This document shows, in pieces, positions 49,421 through 59,653 of a DNA stretch of 64,000 bases. The number at the start of each line of letters is the position of its first letter. Positions within the stretch are counted from its first letter, which is position 1. The position numbers were made by a program, and so were the translations under genes. Below the pieces are notes generated by a model. That model did not search any database. It was not told the origin of the DNA and saw only the letters and a program-made list of their open reading frames with translations. Source of the DNA: Paulinella micropora (lineage: Eukaryota; Cercozoa; Imbricatea; Euglyphida; Paulinellidae); NCBI GenBank assembly GCA_019918135.1, contig WBZZ01000162.1, positions 327,501 through 391,500 of the forward strand, given 5' to 3'.

Positions 49421-49759
49421 CTAAGGCTTATTTGCTTATAATTGCTTTCTGTATTGTTTGTTTGCGAAATGAACAGGAGAGCCGTTTCTATTGCCTTTTT
49501 GCTGAAACAGAAAAAATGTTTTTTTGTTTTCGCATTTCTTGTCATTTTGCGTAATTTCTTTAATTATTGTGATGTCTTGAAGATGTCTTGAAGAATGTCT
49601 TGAAATAATAAACTATGAATAGGAAGAGAGATTTTGATGAAATTGTTGTTTTGAACTTAGAGAGAATAGGTAGCCTCAAAACACAATAACGGCTCTTAGT
49701 GTGGTTTGTGCGATGAAACTGCACTGAAACCCTGTGCCCAAGTGGCACCCTATACTACT
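49421..49759 (-). repeat. Maverick right terminal inverted repeat
   Basis: Inverted partner of 29476-29814, ending GGCACCCTATACTACT before the duplication TCTAAG. Confidence 0.95.
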
Positions 49760-50153
49760 TCTAAGGATCAATAAAAACACTTTAATGAGATCGAACTGGA
49801 TGTGGTCTGATCAAATCATGCTGATCACATGACATCACATGATAATCTAATCTAGAATGTCTAGTAAACCAATATATGACTGTAATAATGACCATGGTGC
49901 AACTGTATCACAGTCAACTGTGGTCATTATTCTGGATTCATGTGATAATTGGATAGATCGGTGCGGGGATGCAATACAGATGGCAAATTGGCAATGTTGC
50001 TGTGATTTATGGTAACAAACGGCAAAATATATGCAACTATCCGTCACGGTAGTATTGGCATTACACAATAATAAATGGTAATACTGCGGTAATTTCGAGT
50101 TCAACTGTCATTAAAAAGATAAGACGAAATATTCCGAATATTGCGGTCTTACA
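49760..50153 (-). repeat. copia 5' LTR, second part
   Basis: Resumes at TCTAAGGATCAATAAAAACA and ends GCGGTCTTACA. Three differences from the left LTR are visible (GTAGTATTGG, CACAATAATAAA, GTCATTAAAAAG). Followed by target duplication TGTAT at 50154-50158. Confidence 0.92.
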
Positions 50154-50157
50154 TGTA

Positions 50158-51274
50158 TTACCGCCGGGGCGATGGCTTTGTCGCCAAGGTGGGCAGGACC
50201 ATGGTGGTTGCCACTCGGAAAGGTGAGGGTGTGTAACCGACCGGCAATGATGGGATAGCCTTGTCGTCGATGCGTGGTATGTGTGGGTGATTGATAGCAG
50301 ATCTGATGACCGTGCCCCTTGTCAAGCTAACACGCCGGCCCAATAATGTTGGCCGTGCGGGTGTACCCTGAAAGTGTGCACCTGCATACATTTTACTTAC
50401 CTTGTTTACAAAAGGAGCGGGTTTTGCTACCTGCCTGACACTGGTAGGTCTAGCGCGTCTTCCGCGACCGAGGGCTTATCGGATGCCCCCCCATCACATG
50501 GACTGGATGTGATCGTGCTAGGATCAATGGCAGGCGTCGCCTTTACGACGGTGTCTTCTGGTAAGTGATTAGGTACAGACGACCAAACCAAACAAACAAC
50601 GCCTAATACGCCAACGGCACCCTTGACACTGGCATAGCGCACGTTCATTCCAACAACGGACGAGGTTGCCCAGAGGTTCTCATCGACTTAGTTGGGAACT
50701 TCTTGGTAATCTCAGCATCACAGATCCTTAGGGTGGACCAGAGCTGCTGCATATGCTGGTGACACTGAACCTCGTGAAGTTTCAGAGACGCGAGCACCTG
50801 CGGGTCAGAGACCCGGAAAGGCACGGCGGAAGGACAAGGCGACAGGATGGTATGACAGCAACATGTTCATACCGTTGTACGTCTATGGCAGATCGCCGTA
50901 GAAGGGGGGGGAGGAGATAGTTCAAAATTCAAATTCAAATTTGAACTCAAAATCTCCAAACTCACTGCAATTTGTATTTTGTATGCATATGACGTACAAC
51001 GGGAATGAAGGGCAGAGCCCAACGGTCACTCGGGTGTACTTAGTTTTATTCTTCTAGGAAAGATGATTAGAGCTATGTAGAGCCGTAACTGTAAGGATCA
51101 GACAAGACTACTGCTCATGGCTGTTAGTGTTTGGCGGCTCAATGGTGTGACTCCTCAGGAGCCGGACATCCCGGCCATGAGGAAACAGATCAGGAGAGGA
51201 AATTCTCAACGGACAATATTTACCAATCTACCCCTATTAACTACGGTTCCCGTCTAAGACGGGGAGGGGGGATT
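50158..51274. other. G2-side flank with weak minus-strand frames, then non-coding
   Basis: Frames at 50158-50391 and 50427-50648 (signal-like VGVLGVVCLVWSS start) continue G2 orientation and may be its 5' ORF, but no motif supports it. The short AATTCAAATTCAAATTTGAA repeat near 50927-50946 is palindromic. From 50650 to 51274 I see no gene. Confidence 0.4.
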
Positions 51275-52116
51275 GTAGGCGCAGATAGGTAAATATGCTA
51301 CTTTTCTTATACCACTATACACAGTGCGGATGTCACTATAGCCTATGATGAGCTATTGTATATCTCGTCAAGATACTATGATGGCCCGGGTCACACTATA
51401 TCCCGGTTTTTATTTATATACTTTTGAGCCGGTTGAAAACGATAATATTAAGACAAGTAACAGGTACTACTTTTTACGCAGGATAATATTATCGTTAGTG
51501 CTGACATTTGGAAATGACTCTCTGTTTCCTTTTCAAGTTTTTGCTTGGCTCTTTTGTCGGTTATAATCACAAGATATTATTTATTGCAAGCAGGGGTATT
51601 AATCCATCCAATTCCACAGCACTCTGAAAATAACCTAATTTTCCTCCTCTGCAAAGAGAGGAAACCAGTATGGCGGAAAATGTATGATACTGTCAAAGCC
51701 AAGCAACAAATAGGAAAAAGAGAGGCATTTCCCGCAGTGTCACCCCTAACGATAGTATTATACTGCTTAAAAAAGTAGTACCGGTTATGAATCGTATTAT
51801 TATCGTTTTCAACCGGCTCAAAAGTATATAAATAAAAACGGATATAACTACATTTTAAAGAGATATCATAGTAGCTCTTTTATACATCACTGTGTATAGG
51901 GGTATAATAAAAAGGTCGCATATTTACCTATCTGCGCCTACAGCTCTGACAGTCTCAGTGCCTACTAGTGACATTCTCCCACCATACTGGTTTCCTCTCT
52001 TTGCAGTGTAGGAGGAAGATTATGTTATTTTCAGAGTGCTTGGCATTGGATTGATAAATCATGTGACACCGGCTTGCATTAAATAATCATCATCTTTGAA
52101 TATAACCGACAAAACT
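51275..52116. repeat. two interleaved inverted repeats (arms a-b-a'-b')
   Basis: Arm a (51275-51480, TGTAGGCGCAGATAGGTAAA ... TTTGAGCCGGTTGAAAACGA) is inverted at a' (51768-51942). Arm b (about 51555-51690, TCGGTTATAATCAC ... GCAAAGAGAGGAAACCAGTA) is inverted at b' (about 51985-52112, ending TATAACCGACAAAA). So two MITE-like elements overlap, not nest. No protein coding. Confidence 0.8.
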
Positions 52117-52193
52117 TAATTCGGATCCCGACAAAACTTAATACAAATAGTTCTTGTCGCCCAACTTACGAGATCTTACGGACTCGGAGAAGT

Positions 52194-53171
52194 GATCCAC
52201 AAACTTGATGTGGTTCAAGTGAACTCAATTTAAAACACAAATTTCTGTGGATTGCCCGGTTAAGTGTAATGCCCCCAACGATAGCTCGTAAAAAGTCGGT
52301 AATACAACCAAACACAGTCCTCAAAAGATGAGAATGATGTCTCGTTATATTAGCTCAGTGAAGCCAAAAAGGAAAACGGCAACAAACCAGGAATAAAATA
52401 GCATCAGGTCCAATCCGGACAAATAATACTGAAAAACAAGCTGGTGCACCTGTCACAAGGAAAAGGTACTTTTTACCGGCTATCCGGGGGGTGATGCCTA
52501 CAGTACCCCTCCCGATTTTATGACGGAAATAACATTTTCGTCATACACCTTCTGATTTCTTTCTGCAAATAGTATGCGCTATGGAGTCATGCCACACAGC
52601 GCATCGACCCACGGATAGACGCTAAAAGACGATAAATATATCCTCATACGGGCACGTCAAAGCGGATTCTCCAGCCATTCTTGATCCACAAACTTGATGT
52701 GGTTCAAGTGAACTCAATTTAAAACACAAATTTCTGTGGATTGCCCGGTTAAGTGTAATGCCCCCAACGATAGCTCGTAAAAAGTCGGTAATACAACCAA
52801 ACACAGTCCTCAAAAGATGAGAATGATGTCTCGTTATATTAGCTCAGTGAAGCCAAAAAGGAAAACGGCAACAAACCAGGAATAAAATAGCATCAGGTCC
52901 AATCCGGACAAATAATACTGAAAAACAAGCTGGTGCACCTGTCACAAGGAAAAGGTACTTTTTACCGGCTATCCGGGGGGTGATGCCTACAGTACCCCTC
53001 CCGATTTTATGACGGAAATAGCATTTTCGTCATACACCTTCTGATTTCTTTCTGCAAATAGTATGCGCTATGGAGTCATGCCACACAGCGCATCGACCCA
53101 CGGATAGACGCTAAAAGACGATAAATATATCCTCATACGGGCACGTCAAAGCGGATTCTCCAGCCATTCTT
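52194..53171. repeat. 489-bp tandem duplication containing a G1 LTR
   Basis: Units 52194-52682 and 52683-53171 begin GATCCACAAACTTGATGTGG and end CAGCCATTCTT. I see one difference (AAATAACATTTTCG versus AAATAGCATTTTCG). Each contains flank, a full LTR (52265-52502; 52754-52991) and 180 bases beyond it. Very recent duplication or an assembly duplicate. Confidence 0.9.
52754..52991 (-). repeat. G1 3' LTR
   Basis: TGTAATGCCCCCAACGATAG ... GATGCCTACA. Followed by plus GTACCCCTCCC, which is the coding-strand polypurine tract GGGAGGGG. Confidence 0.88.
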
Positions 53172-53841
53172 GTAGATTTTTGAACTCCTTCCCCTCAATC
53201 TCTTTTTTTTTTTTTTTTTTTCGGCAGTATGTCAAGAACAAACGTACTATTAATAAAAAAATACAAGCAACGTGGTGCTGTAGTACGATTCCCCCTTTGA
53301 TCTCCTTCTTCTTCTTATCATTATCATCATTATTATCATTATTATTATTATTATTCACAGGGAGATCGTAAGTACATTGTCTTTTTTAATGACATACCCT
53401 TGTATAAGGCGGATATCCTATGATATAGTATTAGGGAGCCAGTCCTAATAGCTATATCCGAAGTCGAGGTGTATGTACCCGACCCTGCGATATACCGACA
53501 CAAGTAGAGATTGACCGTGCTCAGGTACGACAGTATATAATCTATCGTAAAAAATAATTTAATGAAAGTTTCAGAGAACATTTCATTTTCGAGACATCCC
53601 AGGACTTGGAAAGGGTCATACCCGGGAACACCATCGCTCAAGACACTAGCGATCCCCGTATACGGTGTAGTATCATCGTCGATCGACCTTTCACACTCGT
53701 ATGTTGCGATCGAATGCCAAGTTATATCACTGAGTCTTTTTAATATTCATATTGATAACTGATGATGCATGATCAAATCATGATACGCCGTGGGCAATCA
53801 ACCAGTTTGTTTGAGACGCATAAAGAAAAATAATTTCTTTG
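53172..53841. other. G1 3' non-coding region with T-run and ATT/CTT microsatellites
   Basis: Includes T18 at about 53203-53220 and CTTCTTCTTCTT plus ATTATT repeats at 53308-53355. Reading frames here have no family resemblance. Confidence 0.6.
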
Positions 53842-55033
53842 TCACTGCCTTCGTCGTCTGGCGCGGATTTCTTTGCCTGGTGGAGGACCACCAACAAAAG
53901 TCAGATCGAACTTTGACTGTTCGAGAATGTCCCAGATCTTATTAGGGATTCCGCCCAACGATAATTCAAAAGGGATATCAAGCACTCCTCTTGGCAGTGT
54001 CTGAATGGTCCACGCAGTAAAATCCTTGTCTCTGGGAGTAATTGTATCATCCCATGTCTCGAGACTTTTTGCGTCTTTATATACTGGCAGATAATGTCTT
54101 GCCTTTGGATCCTCAACCGGGTCCATACTTCTCCAAAACTGGAGTATCGGTTGTACTATTTTTGCGGCTGATGATATTTTGAGTGTCCGTGTGACACGCA
54201 TCTGTCGTGGGACTGCCACGACCCGCATCAAGTATAAATCTGAGAGTGTTATCAGCGACATGTTGTTCCGCTGGTCTCATCAGATAGAAAGCATCTTTCA
54301 CCCATGCGATGGTTGTTATCGCATCGCCTTCCTTCCATCGCTCATGGACAATCTCAACGTTGCCCGCGTTTGGGTCAGTGTCCGTCCCCTCCTCCTCCTG
54401 GTGGACGTCCTTTGATCCCATCGACCTCATCGCCTTCCTCGGTTGGTCGTTGATAAGATCATTCCGCGCTCTCCTTAGCTGCGCCTCTGTGATCTTCTCC
54501 TTCTTTCCGCTATGCTCTCGCGGAGACTTAGACTGAGTCCCCACCGCGCTTATGCGGTCAGTCTTCTCCTTACTGTCCACCTCACTCTCCTCCTTCTCAG
54601 CTATCGGTGCCCGATAAACATCGTCTTGGTCTATGCCAGCCTCCTTGTGGATGGGCGGCACCTCTTTGAAATCGTCCTTCATCCGTTTTAACGCCTCCTC
54701 AACGGATTCATCTTCCAGTAAGAAGGGATCATACTTAATCAGCCTTCTTACATTCACAATTTGCACCTTCCCTCTACCCCTGATCTTGTAGTTCAGAGGT
54801 CCCGTCTGTTCCATAATCTGATAAGGTCCTTTCCAGTGAGTGAACAGCTTAGAGCTGACTCCTTTCGGGACCTGAGGATGATACAACAGTACAATATCCC
54901 CAACCTGGAATTTGATCTGATCCAAGTGCGCTTGTCGCACCCCTTCGGCATCAGTCTTTCGGCGCTCCGCCTCTCTATGCGCCCTGACTATTTGTTCCGC
55001 CTCCATCTTCACTCTAAGTCTCATCCCAAACAA
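53842..55033 (-). pseudogene. G1 integrase tail and C-terminal module
   Basis: The frame 54113-55033 has the integrase tail (FQVGDIVLLYHPQVPKGVSS, GPYQIMEQTGPLNYKIRGRG), an acidic linker, and RPAEQHVADNTLRFILDA. The overlapping frame 53842-54261 supplies PILQFWRSMDPVEDPKARHY and LPVYKDAKSLETWDDTIT. The latter module is shared with G2 (8850-9428). One frame shift near 54200 separates them. Confidence 0.75.
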
Positions 55034-55091
55034 CTCATCCGCATCCGCCCAAGTGCCTTTTGGGTGAAGGAGCGAAGTCGGGATATCAGGC

Positions 55092-55898
55092 TCACGCCCA
55101 TATACTAACTGATAATGGCGAGATTGAGCTCTTCGAGCCTCCTAACGCCGTAGAGGGTAGACAGTTCATTGCAAACGCAAATGATGGTGCTGCCTCGACC
55201 CATGCTCTTTGATTCTCCTTCTTCGTGCAATACATCTTTAGTGAGGCTTTGAGGGGTCTGTGTACCCGCTCGATTTTCCCATTTGCTCGCGGGTTATAGG
55301 CAGTAACATATTGCCATTTCATCCCGTAATACTTAGATAGTTTGTCGATGACCTCGTTATTAAAGTCCGAGCCTCGATCAGAACATATCTTTTTTGGTAC
55401 TCCGATCTGTGAGATGATCCTATCGATCAGCGCCTCGGCCGTCGTCTTGCCGGTAACGTCTTTGACAGGGATGATCCACACATAGTTGGTGGCTCTGTCA
55501 ATAGCCGTGAGGAGGTATTTGTAAGCATCCTTCGATTCTGGGAAAGGTCCCACATGATCAATGTGTCTAAACTCAAACATCCCCGCATGAAGAGGAAATT
55601 TGCCAATCAGGCCGAAATTTGCCTTCAGTGGTGTTTTGTTTATCTTGCACGGGATGCATGCATCCACCGCCTGATCTATCTCCTCCTTCATCTTCTTCCA
55701 CCAGAATCGCCTCGCTACGAACATGTGAGTTCGTTGTCGACCCGGATGCACCAAAAGTGGGCAATTGTGGGCTGCGACAAATATAAATCGTCTCAGACTC
55801 TCCGGTACCCAAAGGGTCCATTTGTCCGGCTGTGACGCATAGCGACCGTGAAGGCCCTTGTACCACAGTAGACCATCTCTCCATCCCATCTCCTTCAT
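55092..55898 (-). CDS. G1 integrase
   Basis: HHCC zinc site HNCPLLVHPGRQRTHMFVAR with CIPCKINKT, then the core: FRHIDHVGPFPESKDAYKYL (D), KKICSDRGSDFNNEVIDKL (D), YNPRANGKIERVHRPLKAS (E). The DDE triad is complete. The frame shifts near 55100 into the tail at 55033. Same family as the fragment at 6062-6779. Confidence 0.92.
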   Translation of the reverse strand: MKEMGWRDGLLWYKGLHGRYASQPDKWTLWVPESLRRFIFVAAHNCPLLVHPGRQRTHMFVARRFWWKKMKEEIDQAVDACIPCKINKTPLKANFGLIGKFPLHAGMFEFRHIDHVGPFPESKDAYKYLLTAIDRATNYVWIIPVKDVTGKTTAEALIDRIISQIGVPKKICSDRGSDFNNEVIDKLSKYYGMKWQYVTAYNPRANGKIERVHRPLKASLKMYCTKKENQRAWVEAAPSFAFAMNCLPSTALGGSKSSISPLSVSIWA

Positions 55899-56949
55899 CT
55901 GATTTTGATCGCTTTCGTCATCTTCAGCTCATCCGGGTTCTGATATAACTGTATGAGTTCCTTAAACTCCGGATCTTGAGCCTGTTGTTGCCTCCATGCG
56001 GTAGGCGAGGCTATATGGATAGTACCATCTTCTAGCCGTGTCCCGATTCTTTCCGGGTCATCGTCTAGGTCACTTCTCCGCTCTTGAGGAGGCTCCGCAT
56101 AAACATCCTGCGTCTCCTCTTCCTCTCTTATGTTCGCCTTCGCGTTCTCATATACCTCATAGGACCACTCAGCGTCCTCCTGGGTATGTAGCTCACAACA
56201 TATCCCGTGATCCGGGCCTTGTGGACTGTACCGTAGACCTGTGCGGTCATATCGGACTCCACTCGCCATCTCCATCGCCTCAATGTGGCTGACCTCATAC
56301 ACCTTGTCAGTGGACAAGTCTTCCATCTCCACCGTGGACACCAACGCCGATACTTCTGAGTTAAACTCTATCCTAGAGAGGCTATCAGCGACCACATTTC
56401 GCTTTCCCGGTAGATGGACCATTGTAAAATCGAAACAAGACAAGAACGCTTGCCACCGCGCCAGCCGTCCAGTCTGTTCATGATTCATCAACCATAACAT
56501 AACAGGTTATGATGATCAGTTCTGACAGTAAATTGAGGTCCTCCCCACAAATACTCTCTGAGCCTCTTGAGGGCACACACCACCGCTAACGCCTCTCTTT
56601 GCCTTGTGCAATAGTTTCTCTCCGTCGCACACAACTTCCTACTAATAAACATGATTGGGCGTAATTTCTTCTCCTTATCCTCTTGTTGTAATACAGCCCC
56701 AATCGCAAACTTAGATGCGTCTGTATCGACTACGAATTGTTTCGTAAAGTCGGGCATCGTTAACACCAGTCCTCCGTCTTTCGGGTCTTTATAAATAAGA
56801 TCTTTGAGCGCATGAAACGCTTGCAAAGCCTCTTCGCCCCACTTCTCAAAGTCTCCAAAATCTATCATTTTCTCCAACTTAGCCCGTGTTGCACCCCAAT
56901 CGGGTATAAACTGGCTATAGTATTGCGCCATCGCAAGGAATGAGTGCAA
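55895..56949 (-). pseudogene. G1 RNase H and connection region
   Basis: 56488-56949: AQYYSQFIPDWGATRAKLEK, DFTKQFVVDTDASKFAIGAV (catalytic Asp), RNYCTRQREALAVVCALKRL (Glu), FTVRTDHHNLLCYG (Asp). 55895-56500 continues TGRLARWQAFLSCFDFTMVH, LPGKRNVVADSLSR (Asp), then a linker to integrase. One frame change near 56490. This is the standard Ty3/gypsy RNase H arrangement. Confidence 0.9.
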
Positions 56950-57019
56950 TTCAGTGCGGTTCTTTGGTATCGGTCAATTCATAATCTTCTCCCTCTTCTC
57001 TTTGGATATCGAGACTCGA

Positions 57020-58305
57020 TTATGGGAGATCTCGTACCCTAAGTATGTCACACTCGTCTTGGCAAGTTGACTTCTTTAGATTGCACTTCAGGCCAAAAGC
57101 TCCGATGCGCCTGAATATATCTGACAAATGATCGATATGATCCTCCATTGTGTTAGAGTATACGATAATGTCGTCGATATAGTAAAATGCATATTCTCCC
57201 GCCTGCTGTCCCCGCCTTCTCATAAAGCCTCCGTCAGACAAATTATCGTACTGACTGCTCAACATCTTCTGCATCGCCTTCTGGAAAAGTCCTGGGGCTT
57301 GCTTGAGGACCATCGGAAGCACTTTCCATTGGTATATTTCCATACCCACCACAAACGCCGTCAGCCATCTAGACTTTTCCTCCAGTGGTATCTGCCAGAA
57401 GCCATTCTTAAGGTCAATGACCGAATAGAATTTTGCATTCCGCAGTACTCTTCTTCCTTCTTCTAATGTCGGGAGAGGATTTCTCTCCTCCTCCAGCACC
57501 TTGTTAACACGCGCATAGTTAACTGTCAGGCGCCACTCTCCCCTGGCTTCGGCACTATTCTCGGCTGTGAGACTATTGGAGATGTTGATCTCTCAATAAA
57601 GTCCTCATTGAGCAGCTGTCTTGCTAGCTCCTCCGCTATCTTCGCCTCATGTATACTCAAATTCGCCCTTCGTGGTGCCGGTGACGGCTCCGCACCCGGT
57701 ATTTTGTAAATAACCGCAGTGAAATCTTCAGGCTTGACACCACCTGCATGTGGAGGGTCAAAAATTTCCTTGTTCGCCTCTAATTTGGCTTTTAAAAGCT
57801 CCTTCTCCTTCTCCGTGCCTACTCCTTCTTCCAATATTTTCCGCGCCGCCTCTTGAAAATCTTCATCAGACATCTGCTTATGTTGCTTGAGGGGTTCTCT
57901 GTCCTCCTCCAAGCCTAAGTCCTCTTCCGAGACATCATCTAGGCCCGTTTTTTCATACGTGATCATGTCCGGCTCATCATCTTTACCGAGCTCCACCAGC
58001 ATGTAATTGAGTCTCGCGTATTGCAAAGGAGCCTTACGGGTGTAAAAACCATCAAAGCATGTGAATGCTTGCGGTATCAATTTCAACTTGTCGATGTCTC
58101 TGAGCTTCCGCTTGCATGCACTGCTCTGCTCACGAGTTCCCATACGACAAGCCACCACTAGCTGTTGCTTGCGAGAGGGTACCGGTATAGGATGATCAAT
58201 AAGCCGGTCCCTTATTTCCTGCGCCCATATCGCCTTCTCATTATATGGCAGGATAATAGTATACGGCTTATTACTTTCGAATAAAGTCCGTAAGCATTTC
58301 TTCAC
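57020..58305 (-). pseudogene. G1 reverse transcriptase with upstream linker
   Basis: 57526-58305 holds the linker (HPIPVPSRKQQLVVACRMGT) and RT fingers (LARQLLNEDFIERSTSPIVS, QPRIVPKPG). 57020-57499 holds FYSVIDLKNGFWQIPLEEKS (Asp), YQWKVLPMVLKQAPGLFQKA (Val where Gly is usual in LPMGL), and the catalytic loop FYYIDDIIVYSNTMEDH. A frame break at about 57500-57530 lies between them. Confidence 0.9.
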
Positions 58306-58348
58306 TTCAGACAGTGAACGCGGCCACGTGGGCTCGTCACCCCAGAAA

Positions 58349-59635
58349 TCAGTAATAAAGCTTTAATAGTTTCTGGTGGAGTATCCGGGATTCGCCCCGT
58401 TCTCCTTGGTACAAACGCTTCCCTTTTTCTTCTCCTACTTTCGCATGGAAACCGTATCCGTTAGTAATATGGACATCTGTTCCTACTCCTTCCGCGAATC
58501 TCGCCAACGACGGGCTTCTTTGTGCGACACATATAATCACCTCCTTTCGCTTCTCGATTAAGTCATCAATAGACTTTTTGTCCCAATGGCATGTCGGAAC
58601 TGTGACAGTGCACACTTGGGATTCCCAACTGTCGGTCCAGGACTGCTCATCCGGTCTTACGACATGGGGGTGAACGTACACCTCAAGTGCCTCATGTGCG
58701 ATAGCCATCTTTTTGTGATCCGTCGCTAGACTCAGCTCATAAGCCTCATAAGAGTCGGTAGCGTTGAAGGGATCAATATCGTTCTTTTCTCCTCTTTTTA
58801 CTCCATATATCACTCGCCGTGCGGCGCAATCAATCACAGCCCCCATCGTAGCCAAGTGGTCATACGATAGTAATATTGACCCGTGGTAACCGGGGACGAC
58901 ATAAAGGTCCATGCGGTATACTCGTGCGGATTTTAATTTAAAGGTCAGTGTGATGATTCCCGTGATGACCGTCCGGCTACCCACTCCCTTCAGAGTGCCA
59001 GTCGAATTTTTCATATTTCCGCCCACCCAGTCCCGGTATCGATTAAAAAACTTCCGGCCGACAATATTAATATTCGCCATCGTATCATTACAAACTTTTA
59101 ATATTGTCTTCAATGTTTCACAATAAAGTTCCGTATAACACAGAGCATCGGGCCTGTGTATATTGGCTGCGAGAACAAGAACTTTACGTTCCAAATTTTG
59201 GAGTCTTGTCTCTAAGTTTTTCAACTCCTCCTTCTTCTCCTCCTGCTTCACCTCATTAACATTTTTATTATTCTGCGGTACTGGTGCGTTTGCTATGTGA
59301 GCGACATTGTCTTGTGGCACTTGAGTACACACATTGTCTTTTTGCTCGCCACCCGCCGCGATCGTAGATATTGAGTCTGTTCGTGGTTGTTTGCTTGGCC
59401 GAGGCGATACGTCTGCCATTGGCCTCCTCGCCTCCATCGCAAGTCTCGCCTTCCTATTTGCATCAGTTATCATTGGTAACCGTGATGTATGAACGGGTAT
59501 GAGACTACCTTGGGGCTGCAGTCTCTGTGTACCCACATCTTTGTATTCAGATTGAGGAAGCGTTGGCCCATTCTGCACAACAGCATTAGAAAGCACTGTG
59601 ACTTTAGGCTTAAACTTCACAGTCTTCTCCTTCAT
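58349..59635 (-). CDS. G1 protease-region polypeptide, catalytic DTG not seen
   Basis: 428 codons: a disordered, Gln-rich N-terminus, a coiled coil (EEKKEELKNLETRLQNLERK), then a retropepsin-like region aligned with G2: LKVCNDTMANINIVGRKFFN, SRTVITGIITLTFKL, YVVPGYHGSILLSYDHLATM. Where G2 has LDTGDDSMAQI, this copy has LKVCNDTMANI, so the expected Asp-Thr-Gly is absent. Either this copy is catalytically dead or a different Asp serves. The C-terminal 150 residues are a linker. Confidence 0.75.
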   Translation of the reverse strand: MKEKTVKFKPKVTVLSNAVVQNGPTLPQSEYKDVGTQRLQPQGSLIPVHTSRLPMITDANRKARLAMEARRPMADVSPRPSKQPRTDSISTIAAGGEQKDNVCTQVPQDNVAHIANAPVPQNNKNVNEVKQEEKKEELKNLETRLQNLERKVLVLAANIHRPDALCYTELYCETLKTILKVCNDTMANINIVGRKFFNRYRDWVGGNMKNSTGTLKGVGSRTVITGIITLTFKLKSARVYRMDLYVVPGYHGSILLSYDHLATMGAVIDCAARRVIYGVKRGEKNDIDPFNATDSYEAYELSLATDHKKMAIAHEALEVYVHPHVVRPDEQSWTDSWESQVCTVTVPTCHWDKKSIDDLIEKRKEVIICVAQRSPSLARFAEGVGTDVHITNGYGFHAKVGEEKGKRLYQGERGESRILHQKLLKLYY

Positions 59636-59653
59636 CTCTTCTTCCCCCTCCAG

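Larger units (their letters stand above)
29476..49759. mobile_element. Maverick/Polinton virus-like element, 20,284 bp
   Basis: Complete by its ends: 339-bp terminal inverted repeats beginning AGTAGTATAGGGTGCC, a 6-bp duplication, and integration into a copia LTR. Genes: AP2/zinc protein, polB, small FGKYKG proteins (plus); structural proteins, protease, core-like protein, ATPase, membrane protein, fibre (minus); acidic protein and integrase (plus); second AP2/zinc protein (minus). AT-rich compared with its surroundings. Many one-base frame breaks affect long genes. The gene set is that of an integrated virus able to form capsids, assuming the breaks are repaired or artefactual. Confidence 0.95.
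21769..50153 (-). mobile_element. Ty1/copia retrotransposon, minus strand, its 5' LTR split by a Maverick
   Basis: Two LTRs of 439 bases flank a 7.2-kb interior with gag, protease, integrase, RT and RNase H in copia order (integrase before RT). It has a 5-bp target duplication (TGTAT), a minus-strand polypurine tract next to the 3' LTR and a primer-binding-like site next to the 5' LTR. I count three base differences between the LTRs, so insertion was recent. The Maverick landed in the 5' LTR later. Several coding frame breaks are present. Confidence 0.92.
8850..50648 (-). mobile_element. gypsy-type retrotransposon family G2, interrupted twice
   Basis: Minus-strand pol pieces occur in order from right to left: protease N-part (21304-21764), protease C-part (11243-11728), linker (10577-11077), reverse transcriptase (9406-10573), integrase tail and a downstream domain (8850-9430). 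Element X separates the protease halves. The copia element separates the protease start from upstream sequence at 50159 onward, where frames at 50158-50391 and 50427-50648 may be gag remnants. Outer limits and LTRs were not identified, so the stated ends are only the outermost plausible coding pieces. Confidence 0.7.
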
